Source of the DNA: Roseococcus sp. SDR
GTDB lineage: Bacteria; Pseudomonadota; Alphaproteobacteria; Acetobacterales; Acetobacteraceae
Length of the DNA stretch: 64,000 nt
Reading direction: 5' to 3'
Assembly (NCBI RefSeq): GCF_019083995.1
Contig: NZ_JAHRCU010000021.1
Coordinates: forward strand, 1-64,000
Each line of letters begins with the position of its first letter. Positions within the stretch are counted from its first letter, which is position 1. Shown piece by piece: positions 8,742 through 18,156 of the stretch. Both the position numbers and the translations under genes were made by a program. The notes under the pieces are model-generated. The model ran no database searches, was not told where the DNA came from, and saw only the letters and a program-made list of their open reading frames with translations.

Positions 8742-10003
8742 CAGCGGCGCGGCAGCAGGGCTTGGACATCGGCCGCCATGCGGGTCAGTGCCGCCTGCGG
8801 CTCGGCGCGCCGGGCCACCACGCTCTGCAGGTGGTCATTGATGGTGTCGGTGATGCGCAGCGCGTTCTGGCCGGGGAAGGCGTACCAGCCGGTGATCACA
8901 TCCTGCTGCCGGAAGGTGACGAGGTGGTTCGGGTTCTCGCGGTAGAAGCGGCCCAGCATTTCCTCGCGCTGCGCGGGGATGGTGCTGGCGGGCATGTAGC
9001 CGGTGGCATTGACCATCATGGTCGCACCCACGGGACCGGTGGCGAATTTGATGAACTCCCAGGCGGCGGCCTGCTTCGCCGCATCGCGCGTGAACATCAT
9101 CGCCACATTGCCGCCGGCCGGCAGGCGCGCATTGGGCGCGGAGAGCGGATAGCGGCCGCAGACCAGCGGGAAGCGGCCACCGATCTCGCGATTGTAGCGG
9201 CCGAGCTGCGCGGTGGACTGCATCGAGATGCCCAGGCGCCCGGCGAAGAAATCGGCGATGGCGGCGTTGGGGCGCATGTCGGGCATGCGGCCCTCATCCA
9301 CCAGCATGCGCAGCGCGGCGATGGCGCGCTGGCCGGGCTCCTGGCCCATCGCGACCTGGCGCTCATCGGCCGTGAGCATGGTGCCGCCATGGCTGAAGAC
9401 CAGCGCCTGCCAGGCCCAGTTCCCGGTGATGGTCCAGTCGTAGAACATCCCGTTCAGGTTCTCGGCCGTGCCGTGGATGGCGCGCGCCAGTGCCGCGACC
9501 TCGGCCCAGCTGCTCGGCAGGTTTTCCGGGTTGCCGCCGGCGCGGCGCAGATGCTCGACATTGTAGTAGAGGATGGGCGTGGAGAGGGCGAAGCCGATGC
9601 CCGTCTGCGACGAGCCCACCTGGCCGAGCGAGAGCAGGCTTTCGGAATAGCCCTGCTCGGCGATGCGCGGATCGGCCGCCATGAAGGGCTTGAGGTCCAC
9701 CGGGATCTCGCGCTCCAGCAGGGTGCGCTGGCGGTTCAGGCCGTGGAAGGCGACGTCCGGCAGCTGGCGCGTCACGGCATCGCGCAGATTGCGCTGGAGG
9801 ATCGCCTCGTAGTCCGGCTCGGGCGCGCGGATGGTGATGCGGATGCTCGGGTTGGCGCGCATGAACGCGCTGGCCACGTCTTCCATCAACCCGCGGAACA
9901 GCTCGGGGATGGAATACTGCATCGAGATTTCGGTGGGCGCGGTCTGCGCCAGGGCGGGCGTGGCCAAGGCGAGGGGCGAGGCGAGCAGGGTGCGGCGATG
10001 CAT
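8741..10003 (-). CDS. Ugp-type extracellular solute-binding protein (family 1)
   Basis: A 420-residue binding protein starting MHRRTLLASPLALATPALAQ, an RR-bearing signal peptide. It has the family-1 pattern seen in UgpB: an aromatic-rich opening (ISMQYSIPELFRGLMEDV), a central FYDWTITGNWAWQALVFSHG stretch and a C-terminal helix pair ending in QALLPRR. It is encoded after the two permeases and before the phosphoesterase. Ligand by context: sn-glycerol-3-phosphate or a glycerophosphodiester; this is inference. It is homologous to the product of 14043-15314. Confidence 0.85.
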   Translation of the reverse strand: MHRRTLLASPLALATPALAQTAPTEISMQYSIPELFRGLMEDVASAFMRANPSIRITIRAPEPDYEAILQRNLRDAVTRQLPDVAFHGLNRQRTLLEREIPVDLKPFMAADPRIAEQGYSESLLSLGQVGSSQTGIGFALSTPILYYNVEHLRRAGGNPENLPSSWAEVAALARAIHGTAENLNGMFYDWTITGNWAWQALVFSHGGTMLTADERQVAMGQEPGQRAIAALRMLVDEGRMPDMRPNAAIADFFAGRLGISMQSTAQLGRYNREIGGRFPLVCGRYPLSAPNARLPAGGNVAMMFTRDAAKQAAAWEFIKFATGPVGATMMVNATGYMPASTIPAQREEMLGRFYRENPNHLVTFRQQDVITGWYAFPGQNALRITDTINDHLQSVVARRAEPQAALTRMAADVQALLPRR

Positions 10004-10029
10004 GGCGGGGCTCCTTGGGTGGATCAGGG

Positions 10030-10845
10030 TCATTTCACGCCCGTCATCGTCACGCCCGAGATGAAGGCGCGCTGGGCGAGGAGGAAGGCGAGGGCGAGCG
10101 GCGCGGTCACCACCGTGGCGGCGGCCATCAGCGGCCCGAAGGAGGTGCCGGCCTCGGCATTGGAGAAGAAGGCGATGCCGAGCGGCGGCGTCATGAGGTG
10201 TTCTTCCTGCACCGCGATCAGCGGCCAGAAGAACTCGTTCCAGTTCCAGATGAAGGAGAGGCAGGCGAAGGCCGCGATGGCGGGTGCCGCCGTCGGCAGC
10301 ATGATCCGCCAGACGATGGCCCATTCGGAGAGGCCATCCATGCGCGCCGCCGCGATCAGGTCATCCGGCACGGTGCGGAAGAATTGCCGCATCAGGAAAA
10401 TGCCGAAGACCGAGATGGTCGAGGGCAGGATGATGGCGGCATAGGTGTTGAGTAGGCCGAGCTGCCAGAGGCCGATATAGAGCGGGATGGCCGGCACCTG
10501 CGGCGGGATCAGCAGCGCCAGCACCACCAGCGCGAAGGCCGTCTCCCGCCCGCGCCAGCGCAGCTTGGCCAGCGCATAGGCCATGGGCAGCGCCGTCAGC
10601 GCCTGGGCCGCGAAGATGCAGAGCGTGACGAAGAACCCGTTCAGCAGGAAGCGCGCCAGCGGCACCTTGGTGAAGGCGGCGGTGTAGTTCTCCACCGCAT
10701 GCCATTGCGTGGGCAGCAGGGCGAATTGCGGCGCGAAGACCTCGCCCGGCGGCTTGAGCGAGATGGAGAGCATGATGACGAAGGGCGCCAGCATCACGGC
10801 GGCCCCCAGCATCAGCACGAGATGGGTGAACGCGCGCCTAGCCAT
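10030..10845 (-). CDS. Ugp/MalG-type ABC permease (module 1)
   Basis: The 271-residue permease has six predicted membrane segments and a permease loop around AARMDGLSEWAIVWRIMLP, the MalG/UgpE EAA region. The ATG at 10845 (MARRAFTHLVLML) overlaps the preceding permease gene by 8 bases. Length and start context equal those of the paralogue at 15320-16135, including a nearly identical GCCATAATGC junction. This indicates a module duplication. Confidence 0.88.
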   Translation of the reverse strand: MARRAFTHLVLMLGAAVMLAPFVIMLSISLKPPGEVFAPQFALLPTQWHAVENYTAAFTKVPLARFLLNGFFVTLCIFAAQALTALPMAYALAKLRWRGRETAFALVVLALLIPPQVPAIPLYIGLWQLGLLNTYAAIILPSTISVFGIFLMRQFFRTVPDDLIAAARMDGLSEWAIVWRIMLPTAAPAIAAFACLSFIWNWNEFFWPLIAVQEEHLMTPPLGIAFFSNAEAGTSFGPLMAAATVVTAPLALAFLLAQRAFISGVTMTGVK

Positions 10846-11740
10846 AATGCGCCCGCCGGTCGAGGAGCACGGTCTGCGCGAGGGTGATGGCCAGGGTGAG
10901 CAGCAGGAACACCATGGTGATTGCCGCGCCATAGGCCGAGCGCAGGAAGGTGAAGCCCTGCTGCACCATGGTGAAGAGCAGCACCTCGGTGGACTTGGAC
11001 GGCCCGCCCTCGGTCAGCACCTGCACCGTGTCGAAGACCTGGAAGCTGCGGATGGCGGTGATGGCGACCACGAAGACAAGTGCCGGCCCCAGCATCGGCC
11101 AGGTGACGCGGCGGAAGCGCTCCCAGGCGCCATCCGCGCCGTCCATCGCCAGCGCTTCGTAGAGATCGGGCGGGATGGCCTTCAGCCCGGCCATGAAGAG
11201 CACCATGGCGAGGCCCAGATTCTGCCAGACGCCGATGGCGGCGAGCGCGAAGAGCGCGGTGTCCGGGTTCTGCAGCCAATCCGCGGTGGGCAGGCCGAGC
11301 GCGCGGAAGACCTGGTTCACGAAGCCCACGCTCGGGTGGAACATGAACTCCCAGACCAGCGCCATGGCGAGCAGCGTGCTGGCGACGGGCAGGAAATAGG
11401 CGGCGCGGTAGAAGCCCTTGAGCGGCCCCACGCTCTCGATCGCGATGGCGGCCAGCAGGCCCAGCAGCACCGTGGCGGGCACCGAGACGCCCACATAGAT
11501 CACGGTGTTGCGCAGGCTGATCCAGAAGACCCGGTCGCCCCACATCTCCGCGTAGTTCTCGAGGCCGGCGAAGCGGATCTGCGGCTCGCCGAAATTCCAG
11601 TCGGTGAGGGAGAGCAGGCCGACGGCGACCGCCGGGCCCAGCAGCATCAGCCACATCAGGATGAAGGCCGGCAGCGCCAGCAGGGTGCCGGCCAGCGCCT
11701 CGGCGCGCCGCGGGCCGAGCGTGCCTTTCGCCTCAGCCAA
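10838..11740 (-). CDS. Ugp/MalF-type ABC permease (module 1)
   Basis: A 300-residue inner-membrane permease with six membrane segments and the loop AMDGADGAWERFRRVTWPML characteristic of MalF/UgpA. The likely start is TTG at 11740 (MAEAKGTLGPRR), which overlaps the ATPase stop by 8 bases; an earlier in-frame start would lie deep in the ATPase gene. It partners the permease encoded just downstream. Confidence 0.85.
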   Translation of the reverse strand: MAEAKGTLGPRRAEALAGTLLALPAFILMWLMLLGPAVAVGLLSLTDWNFGEPQIRFAGLENYAEMWGDRVFWISLRNTVIYVGVSVPATVLLGLLAAIAIESVGPLKGFYRAAYFLPVASTLLAMALVWEFMFHPSVGFVNQVFRALGLPTADWLQNPDTALFALAAIGVWQNLGLAMVLFMAGLKAIPPDLYEALAMDGADGAWERFRRVTWPMLGPALVFVVAITAIRSFQVFDTVQVLTEGGPSKSTEVLLFTMVQQGFTFLRSAYGAAITMVFLLLTLAITLAQTVLLDRRAHYG

Positions 11741-12845
11741 GGGCAATCTCCCGCAGCGCGGCCTGGAGCGGCAGGCGCTGGCCGTCCGCGCCGAACAGGA
11801 CCGCCTTGCGCACGGCAAGCCGCAGCGCCTGGCCCGCCACCATGCCCCGCGCCATGTCGGGTGCGAGGCGCAGCACGGCGCCGCCCTCGAGATGGCAGAG
11901 CGTCTCCGCGCCCAGATGCTCGATGAGCGTGACGGTGGCGGGGATGCCCTGGCTGGCCGGCACCCAGCCCTCGGGCCGCACGCCCAGCGTCACCAGGCCG
12001 CGCGCCGGGCTGAGCCAGGGCAGCCGGACATCGCCCACCATCACCGCGCCATCCTCGCCGACATGTGCGGGCAGCGCGTTCATGGGCGGCGAGCCGATGA
12101 AGCGCGCGACATCGAGACTGGTCGGCTCGTCATAGAGCTCCTGCGGCGGTGCCAGTTGCAGCACCCGCCCGGCCTGCATCACGGCCACGCGGTCGGCCAT
12201 GGCCATCGCCTCGCCCTGATCATGCGTGACGTAGAGCGTGGTCACCCCCAGGCGGCGCGTCAGCGCCACGATCTCGGCCCGCGCCTCGGCGCGCAGGCGC
12301 GCATCCAGGTTGGAGAGGGGTTCGTCCATCAGGAAGGCGGCGGGGCTGCGCACCATCGCCCTGGCAAGCGCCACGCGCTGCCGCTGCCCGCCCGAGAGCT
12401 GCGCCGGCTTGCGGGCCAGCAACGGCGCGAGGCCGAGCGGCGCCGCGACGGCCGCCACATCGGCTGCGATGGCACGGCGCTGCGGCCCGGACCAGAGCCG
12501 CCCGAGCCAGGGCAGGCGCTGCAGCGCCGAGAGCCGTCGCATCTCGAGCGGCAGGGCGATATTCTGGCCGACCGTCATGTAGGGGTAGAGCGCGTAGCTC
12601 TGGAACACCATGGCGAGGTCGCGCGCCTTGGGCGGCAGCGCGTCCACGCGGCGATCGCCGATCCATACTTCGCCGGCATCCGCGGTCTCCAGCCCGGCGA
12701 GGATGCGCAGCAGGGTGGATTTGCCGCAGCCCGATGCGCCCAGGATCGCCAGGAACTCGCCCTCGACGACCTCGAGCGTGACGCCGCGCAGCACGGGCGT
12801 GGGGCCGAAGCTTTTCTGCATGCCTCGCAACGCAACGCCTGGCAC
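11733..12845 (-). CDS. ugpC: Ugp/MalK-type ABC ATPase (module 1)
   Basis: The 370-residue ATPase has Walker A GASGCGKST, Q-loop MVFQSYALYP, signature LSGGQRQRVALARAM, Walker B FLMDEPLSNLD, and a C-terminal TOBE domain from about residue 240, as in UgpC and MalK. The start is GTG at 12845, chosen because a GGAGG Shine-Dalgarno lies 4-5 bases before it. It is the first gene of a minus-strand operon running to 4734: ATPase, two permeases, binding protein, phosphoesterase, then the peptide-type genes. Confidence 0.88.
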   Translation of the reverse strand: MPGVALRGMQKSFGPTPVLRGVTLEVVEGEFLAILGASGCGKSTLLRILAGLETADAGEVWIGDRRVDALPPKARDLAMVFQSYALYPYMTVGQNIALPLEMRRLSALQRLPWLGRLWSGPQRRAIAADVAAVAAPLGLAPLLARKPAQLSGGQRQRVALARAMVRSPAAFLMDEPLSNLDARLRAEARAEIVALTRRLGVTTLYVTHDQGEAMAMADRVAVMQAGRVLQLAPPQELYDEPTSLDVARFIGSPPMNALPAHVGEDGAVMVGDVRLPWLSPARGLVTLGVRPEGWVPASQGIPATVTLIEHLGAETLCHLEGGAVLRLAPDMARGMVAGQALRLAVRKAVLFGADGQRLPLQAALREIALG

Positions 12846-13211
12846 AGGATCCTCCCGCTCACCCAAAACCAGGGCGTGGGTAGGGGGCGGCCGTGTCACG
12901 GTTGCTGCGGATGGAAGAAGCTTTGGCGACAGGCGGCGAGGTGTCGCAGCGCCGCAACCACCTATCCGGGATTCATCCGCGCTCGACCTGTCCCCGTGGA
13001 GAGGCGGGCGATGATGCCGGTCTTCACCCCGATGGAGGGTGAGTATCCGACCAACACTGGCGCGCGCCACCGCAAGCGCCACACCCATCCACCGCCGCAC
13101 CGGACCGCATCTCCGCCAGGGAGAGCGAGGAGGCGGAGCGCATGATCGTGCCGCCGCGGGGGTGCCCTCCCGGCGGGAGGCCCTGATGGGCGGGTCCGCG
13201 CCGCGCTTCCG
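12846..13211 (-). other. Intergenic region between the two Ugp-type modules
   Basis: These 366 bases contain no convincing gene. They must hold the end of the upstream module and the promoter or read-through region for the module starting at 12845. I found no PHO-box-like 11-bp repeats here, unlike at 18157-18193. Only the GGAGG ribosome-binding site just above 12845 is clear. Confidence 0.5.
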
Positions 13212-14039
13212 TCAGTCCTGCCGCACGGGCGCCAGCGGGCCGTAGACCTCCGGCATATCGCCCAGATCGTGGCAGATGGCGCCCGGCACGTCGCGCAACT
13301 CGCAATCATGCGTGCCGTCGGCGTGGAAGTGATGCATCACCCAGCCGACCCGCTTCTCGCCCAGCGCATGCTGCCAGGGGTCGCCCACGATGAAGCCGGT
13401 GGAGGGGGCCCAGATCTGCCGGATGCCGTCCGCCACGCGGTCGCGCCACATGTGCAGATGGCCCGAGAGCACGAGAGCGGGCCGCGCATCGCCGAACAGC
13501 GCCAGCAGGCGGGCGCGGGGTGCGGGCAGGACCGGCCAATAGTTCACCGCCGCATCCGCGAGGGATTGCTCGGTGAGCGGCTTGTGCTGGACCAGCGCGA
13601 TGGCGCGGCCCGCCGCGCCGGCGATGGCCTCGGCCAGCACTTCCCATTGCGCCGCATCGGTCAGGAGCGATTGCGTGTCGAGGCCGATCAGGCGCCAGCC
13701 GGGCAGGTCATGCACCCAGAGCCGGGGCCCGGCCAGCGCCCGCCATCGCGCGGCCCGCGCCGTGTTCCAGGGCTGGCGCCCGCCCAGCAGCGCCTCGTCG
13801 CCCACATCATGATTGCCCGGCACCGCGCGCCATTCGAGACCGATGGCCGCATGCCGCGCCCAGGCGGAAGCGAGGTCGGCCTCGCTGTCGGCGCCGTCCA
13901 GCGAGAGATCGCCGGTGGCGAGCAGCAGGTCCGGCCGCGCATCACGGATCTGCTGCGCGGCGAGATCGAAATTCGGCCCGAAGGGATCGCGCGACGCCCC
14001 CAGATGGGCGTCGCTGATCTGGGCGATGCGGATGGTCAT
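13212..14039 (-). CDS. Metallophosphoesterase (module 2)
   Basis: A 275-residue calcineurin-like phosphoesterase with ISDAHLG, ATGDLSLDG, PGNHDVGDE, VQHKPLT and LSGHLHMW as metal-binding blocks. It is a diverged paralogue of the product of 7941-8741 and, like it, is the gene directly after a Ugp-type binding protein, 3 bases away. Probable role: intracellular hydrolysis of a phosphodiester brought in by the module 2 transporter. The exact substrate cannot be told from sequence. Confidence 0.83.
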   Translation of the reverse strand: MTIRIAQISDAHLGASRDPFGPNFDLAAQQIRDARPDLLLATGDLSLDGADSEADLASAWARHAAIGLEWRAVPGNHDVGDEALLGGRQPWNTARAARWRALAGPRLWVHDLPGWRLIGLDTQSLLTDAAQWEVLAEAIAGAAGRAIALVQHKPLTEQSLADAAVNYWPVLPAPRARLLALFGDARPALVLSGHLHMWRDRVADGIRQIWAPSTGFIVGDPWQHALGEKRVGWVMHHFHADGTHDCELRDVPGAICHDLGDMPEVYGPLAPVRQD

Positions 14040-14042
14040 GCT

Positions 14043-15314
14043 TCAGCCACGCGGCCGGGGCAGCAGGCGCCGCACTTCGCTCGCCATATCGGCCAGCACC
14101 TGCTCGGGTGTGGCGCGCTGCTCCACGATGCGGGCCTGCTGGTCCACCATGGTCTGCGTCACGCGCACCGAATTGGCGCCGGGGAAGGCGTACCAGGGGA
14201 TCATGATGTTCGCCTGGCGCGTCGCCGCCTGGAAGAGCGGGTTCTGGCGGTAGAACTCGGCCAGCCAGCCCGGATCGTCGATGGCGAGCTGGTTGGTCGG
14301 CACATAGCCGGTGTTCTGGACCATCAGCGTGGTGCCCTCGGCGCTGGTGGAGAAGCGCAGGAACTTCCAGGCGGCCTCGCGCTTCGCGGCATCGCGGGCG
14401 ATCAGCATGCCGGCGGCGCCGCCGGTGGGCAGGCGGCCGCGCACCGGGTCGATCACGGGCATGACGGTGGTGCGAAGCTCGAAGTTGCGGCCCACCTGCT
14501 GCATGGTTCCGCGCAGGGCGGCGGTGGTCCAGAAGAACATGCCGAGGCGGCCGGCCGCGAAGGCCTGCTGCGCGGCATCGCGCGCCAGGTTGGGCATGCC
14601 GCCTTCCTTCACCATGCGGTCGAGCAGGCGCAGCGCGCCCAAGCCTTCGGGGCCGGCGAAGGCGATGTCGCGCTCATCCTCGGAGAGCATGCGGCCGCCA
14701 AAGCCGAAGAGCAGGGCGGAGAACATCCAGTCATCCCCCGGCCAGGCGTAGAACATCCCCTCCGTGCCGCCGCCGAGTGCGCGGATGCGCTGGCTGAGCG
14801 CGAAGATGCCGGGCCAATCGGTCGGCATGGCGTCCGGATTGCCGCCGGCGCGGCGCACCAGATCGGCGTTGAAGAACATGATGGGGTTGGAGGCGGCATA
14901 GGCGAGGCCGGATTGGAAGCCCCCGAAATGCGCGAGGGAGAGGATGTTGGGCGAATAGCCCATCGCCGCGGGATCGCCCTCGGCGCGGAGCAGCGGCATC
15001 AGGTCCTGCGCGATGCCGCGCTCGGCGAAGAGGCGCAGGCGGTTGAAGCCCTGGTAGCTCAGATCCACCGTCAGGCTGGTCGCCGCCTGGCGGAGGATGA
15101 GCTGCATGCCCTCCTCGTAGTTCGGCGTCGTCACCCAGTTGATGCGGATGTTGGGCTCGCGCCGCGCGAAGGCAGCGGCGATGGCGTCATAGCTCTCCTT
15201 GAAGATCACCGGCTGGGCGTAATGCACGGTGATCTCGACATTCTGCTGCGCGCGCGCGACGGCGGGTGCCAGGAGCGCTGCCGAGGCGGCAAGGGCACGG
15301 CGTTTGATCTGCAT
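14043..15314 (-). CDS. Ugp-type extracellular solute-binding protein (module 2)
   Basis: The 423-residue protein starts MQIKRRALAASAALLAPAVA, a signal peptide with a KRR motif. The mature part resembles the module 1 binding protein: VEITVHYAQPVIFKESYDAI near the start, MFYAWPGDDWMFSALLFGFG in the middle, and a C-terminus ending EVRRLLPRPRG. It lies between the permease (5 bases upstream) and the phosphoesterase. Ligand by context is a glycerophosphoryl compound or another organophosphate. Confidence 0.85.
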   Translation of the reverse strand: MQIKRRALAASAALLAPAVARAQQNVEITVHYAQPVIFKESYDAIAAAFARREPNIRINWVTTPNYEEGMQLILRQAATSLTVDLSYQGFNRLRLFAERGIAQDLMPLLRAEGDPAAMGYSPNILSLAHFGGFQSGLAYAASNPIMFFNADLVRRAGGNPDAMPTDWPGIFALSQRIRALGGGTEGMFYAWPGDDWMFSALLFGFGGRMLSEDERDIAFAGPEGLGALRLLDRMVKEGGMPNLARDAAQQAFAAGRLGMFFWTTAALRGTMQQVGRNFELRTTVMPVIDPVRGRLPTGGAAGMLIARDAAKREAAWKFLRFSTSAEGTTLMVQNTGYVPTNQLAIDDPGWLAEFYRQNPLFQAATRQANIMIPWYAFPGANSVRVTQTMVDQQARIVEQRATPEQVLADMASEVRRLLPRPRG

Positions 15315-15319
15315 CGGGG

Positions 15320-16135
15320 TTATCCTTTCAGGCCGGTGGTGGAGATGCCCTCGACGAAGCGCCGCTGCGCCAGGAGGAAGGCGAGAACGAGGGGGGCGGT
15401 CATGATCGTGCAGGCGGCCATCAGCGCGCCGAAGTCATCGCCGGCCTCCTCCGTTCGGAAGTAGAGGACGCCCAGCGCCGGCGTGGCGCGGGCATGGCCG
15501 GTGGTGGCGATGAGCGGCCAAAAGAGGTCGTTCCAATGCGCGACGACGGAGAAGATCGCGAAGGCCGTCGCCGCCGGCCAGGCATTGGGGAGTGCCACGC
15601 GCCAGACGATCGCGGCCTCGCCCATGCCGTCCAGGCGGGCCGCGTGGATCAGGTCCTGCGGGAGCGAGCGGAAGAACTGGCGGAACAGGAAGATGGCGAA
15701 GACGCTGATGGTGGAGGGCACGATCAGCGCGGCATAGGTGTTGAGCCAGCCGCTGCCTGAAAGCGCCACATAGAGCGGCAGGGCGGGCACATGGGCCGGC
15801 ACCAGCAGGCCCAGCATCACCGCGCCGAAGACCCATTCCCGCCCCACGAAGCGCAGCTTGGCGAGCGCATAGCCGGCCGGGATGGCGAAAAGCAGCTGGA
15901 AGAACAGGATGCCGCCGCACATGACGAGCCCGTTCCAGAGATAGAGCGCGACCGGCACCTCGCGCAGCACGCGGCCGTAATTGGTGATGGCGGCCCAGCC
16001 CTCGGGCAGCAGCGCCATGGGGGCACGGAACAGCTCATCCGTCGCCTTCAGGCTGGCCGAGACCATCCAGATATAGGGCGCCATGAAAAGCAGCCCGAGG
16101 GCGGCCAGCAGGAGGAGGCGCAGGCCGCTAGCCAT
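15320..16135 (-). CDS. Ugp/MalG-type ABC permease (module 2)
   Basis: A 271-residue permease with six membrane segments and the loop AARLDGMGEAAIVWRVALP. The ATG at 16135 (MASGLRLLLL) overlaps the preceding permease gene by 8 bases. It has the same length and junction as the module 1 counterpart at 10030-10845. Confidence 0.88.
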   Translation of the reverse strand: MASGLRLLLLAALGLLFMAPYIWMVSASLKATDELFRAPMALLPEGWAAITNYGRVLREVPVALYLWNGLVMCGGILFFQLLFAIPAGYALAKLRFVGREWVFGAVMLGLLVPAHVPALPLYVALSGSGWLNTYAALIVPSTISVFAIFLFRQFFRSLPQDLIHAARLDGMGEAAIVWRVALPNAWPAATAFAIFSVVAHWNDLFWPLIATTGHARATPALGVLYFRTEEAGDDFGALMAACTIMTAPLVLAFLLAQRRFVEGISTTGLKG

Positions 16136-17015
16136 AATGCACCCGCCGGTCCAGCACACGCGTCTGCAGCAGCATGAGGGCGAGGACGATGGCCAGGAAG
16201 ACCAGCGTGATCGCCGCCGAATAGCCGAGGCGCAGGAAGGTGAAGCCCTCGGTGTACATGGTGTAGAGCAGCACCTCCGAGGCCTTGTTCGGCCCGCCGC
16301 GCGTCAGCACCGCCACCGTGTCGAAGACGCGCACGCTGCGCACCAGGCTGATGGTGACGACGAAGAGCGTGGTGGGGCCCAGCAGCGGCCAGGTGACGAG
16401 GCGGAAGCGGTCCCAGCCGCGTTGCGCGCCATCCACCAGCGCCGCCTCGCGCAGCTCGCGCGGGATGGCGGTCAGCCCCGCCATGAACAGCACCATGTTG
16501 AAGCCCACCCCCTCCCAGACGCCGATGGCGGCGAGCGAGAGCAGCACCGTGTCGGAGGAGGAGAGCCAGGCCGGGCCGGTGATGCCGAGCAGGCGCAGCG
16601 CGGCATTCACCGGGCCGATGGTGGGGTGCAGCAGGTATTGCCAGGCGGCGGCCATGGCGACCGTCAGGCTCACCACCGGCAGGAAGAAGACGGCGCGGAA
16701 GAAGGTGCGGCCACGCGCAGCCCCCTCGATCAGCAGCGCGAGGCCGAGGCCGCCCAGGACCGAGACGGGTGCGACGATCCCGACATAGACCAGCGTGTTC
16801 ACGAAAGAGGTGCGGAAGCCGCGGTCCATCCAGAGTTCACGGAAATTGTCGAGACCGATCCAGGCGGGCGGCCATTGGCCGAGCTCGTAGTCGGAGAAGG
16901 CGAGCGCGATGGCGGCCAGCGTCGGCGCCAGCAGCAGGAGGAGGAAGGCGAGGGCGGCCGGCGCGGTCAGCAGCCAGCCGGCCAGCGCCTCGCCGCGGCT
17001 GCCGCCCTCACGCAT
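16128..17015 (-). CDS. Ugp/MalF-type ABC permease (module 2)
   Basis: The 295-residue permease begins MREGGSRGEALAGWLL and has the loop LVDGAQRGWDRFRLVTWPLL typical of MalF/UgpA proteins. It overlaps the ATPase gene by 8 bases at its start and the second permease gene by 8 bases at its end. It is paralogous to the product of 10838-11740. Confidence 0.87.
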   Translation of the reverse strand: MREGGSRGEALAGWLLTAPAALAFLLLLLAPTLAAIALAFSDYELGQWPPAWIGLDNFRELWMDRGFRTSFVNTLVYVGIVAPVSVLGGLGLALLIEGAARGRTFFRAVFFLPVVSLTVAMAAAWQYLLHPTIGPVNAALRLLGITGPAWLSSSDTVLLSLAAIGVWEGVGFNMVLFMAGLTAIPRELREAALVDGAQRGWDRFRLVTWPLLGPTTLFVVTISLVRSVRVFDTVAVLTRGGPNKASEVLLYTMYTEGFTFLRLGYSAAITLVFLAIVLALMLLQTRVLDRRVHYG

Positions 17016-18117
17016 GCAGCGCCTCCGCGGCAGGCAGGCGCATTCCATCGGCGCCGAAGAGCAGCGCATCCCGCGGATCGAAGCGCAGATGCATCTGCGG
17101 CGCCTCTGCAAGGCCGGGCGGCACGCGCAGGATCACGGGCTGGGCGCCGATCCGGGCATGGAGGAGCTGCGCCTCGCCCAGATATTCGCGGGCCGTGACC
17201 GTGGCGGGCCAGCCCTCAGGCGCGGCCTCCAGCGCCTCGGGCCGGATGCCGAGCGTGAGCGGCCCGCGCTGGCGCGTCATCAGGCCTGTCGCGCGGCCTT
17301 CGAGGCGCACCGCGCCATCCTCGCCGGCCTCGGCTTCCAGCAGGTTGATGGCGGGGTCGCCGAGGAAGCGCGCCACGCGGAGATCGGCTGGCTGCTCATA
17401 GACCTCGCGCGGGGTGCCGCATTGCAGGATGCGCCCGGCGAGCATGACCGCCACGCGATCCGCCATGGTCAGCGCTTCGGCCTGGTCATGTGTGACGTAG
17501 AGGGTGGCGGCCCCCGTGCGGCGATGGATCTCCACGATCTCGCGCCGCGTCGTGCTGCGCAGCGCGGCGTCGAGATTGGAGAGGGGTTCGTCCAGAAGGA
17601 AGACGCTCGGGTCGCGCACCACGGCACGTGCGAGCGCCACGCGCTGCCGCTGGCCGCCCGAGAGCTGCGCGGGCTTGCGGGCGAGCAGCGGGGTCAGGCC
17701 CAGCGGCTCAGCCACGCGCGCCACATCTTCCATCATGGTGCGCCGGACGGCACGCGTGCCGGGCAGCAGCGCGCCCAGGAGCGGGGCGCGCTGCCAGGCC
17801 GAGAGGCGGCGCATGGCGAGCGGCACGGCGATGTTCTGCGCGGCCGTGAGATGCGGGTAGAGGGCATAGTTCTGGAACACCATCGCGACGTTGCGCGTGG
17901 CGGCATGCGCCCGCGTCACATCGGCGCCGCCTATGCGCACCGTGCCGCGATCCGCCGTCTCGATCCCGGCCACGATCCGCATCAGCGTGGATTTGCCGCA
18001 GCCCGAGGGACCCAGGAGGGCCACGAACTCGCCCGGCCGGACCGCCAGATCCACCTCGTGCAGCACCTGGGTCTGGCCGAAGGCCTTGCCGATTCCGTGC
18101 AGTTCCAGTCCGTTCAC
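17008..18117 (-). CDS. ugpC: Ugp/MalK-type ABC ATPase (module 2)
   Basis: A 369-residue ATPase with Walker A GPSGCGKST, Q-loop MVFQNYALYP, signature LSGGQRQRVALARAV, Walker B FLLDEPLSNLD and a TOBE-type C-terminus. The GTG at 18117 is preferred because AAGGTGG lies about 6 bases upstream; a GTG at 18126 is possible. It is the first gene of the module 2 operon (18117 down to 13212). PHO-box-like repeats lie 40-76 bases upstream, so phosphate-starvation control is likely. Confidence 0.88.
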   Translation of the reverse strand: MNGLELHGIGKAFGQTQVLHEVDLAVRPGEFVALLGPSGCGKSTLMRIVAGIETADRGTVRIGGADVTRAHAATRNVAMVFQNYALYPHLTAAQNIAVPLAMRRLSAWQRAPLLGALLPGTRAVRRTMMEDVARVAEPLGLTPLLARKPAQLSGGQRQRVALARAVVRDPSVFLLDEPLSNLDAALRSTTRREIVEIHRRTGAATLYVTHDQAEALTMADRVAVMLAGRILQCGTPREVYEQPADLRVARFLGDPAINLLEAEAGEDGAVRLEGRATGLMTRQRGPLTLGIRPEALEAAPEGWPATVTAREYLGEAQLLHARIGAQPVILRVPPGLAEAPQMHLRFDPRDALLFGADGMRLPAAEALHA

Positions 18118-18156
18118 AGGCCCCACCTTTCGCTCCGGCGGGGTAAAGGCCGTTCA

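Noticed and set aside
12846-13211. A PHO box for Ugp module 1
   Set aside because: GTCA-type tetramers occur, but none repeat at 11-base spacing on the needed strand, so I do not call a site.
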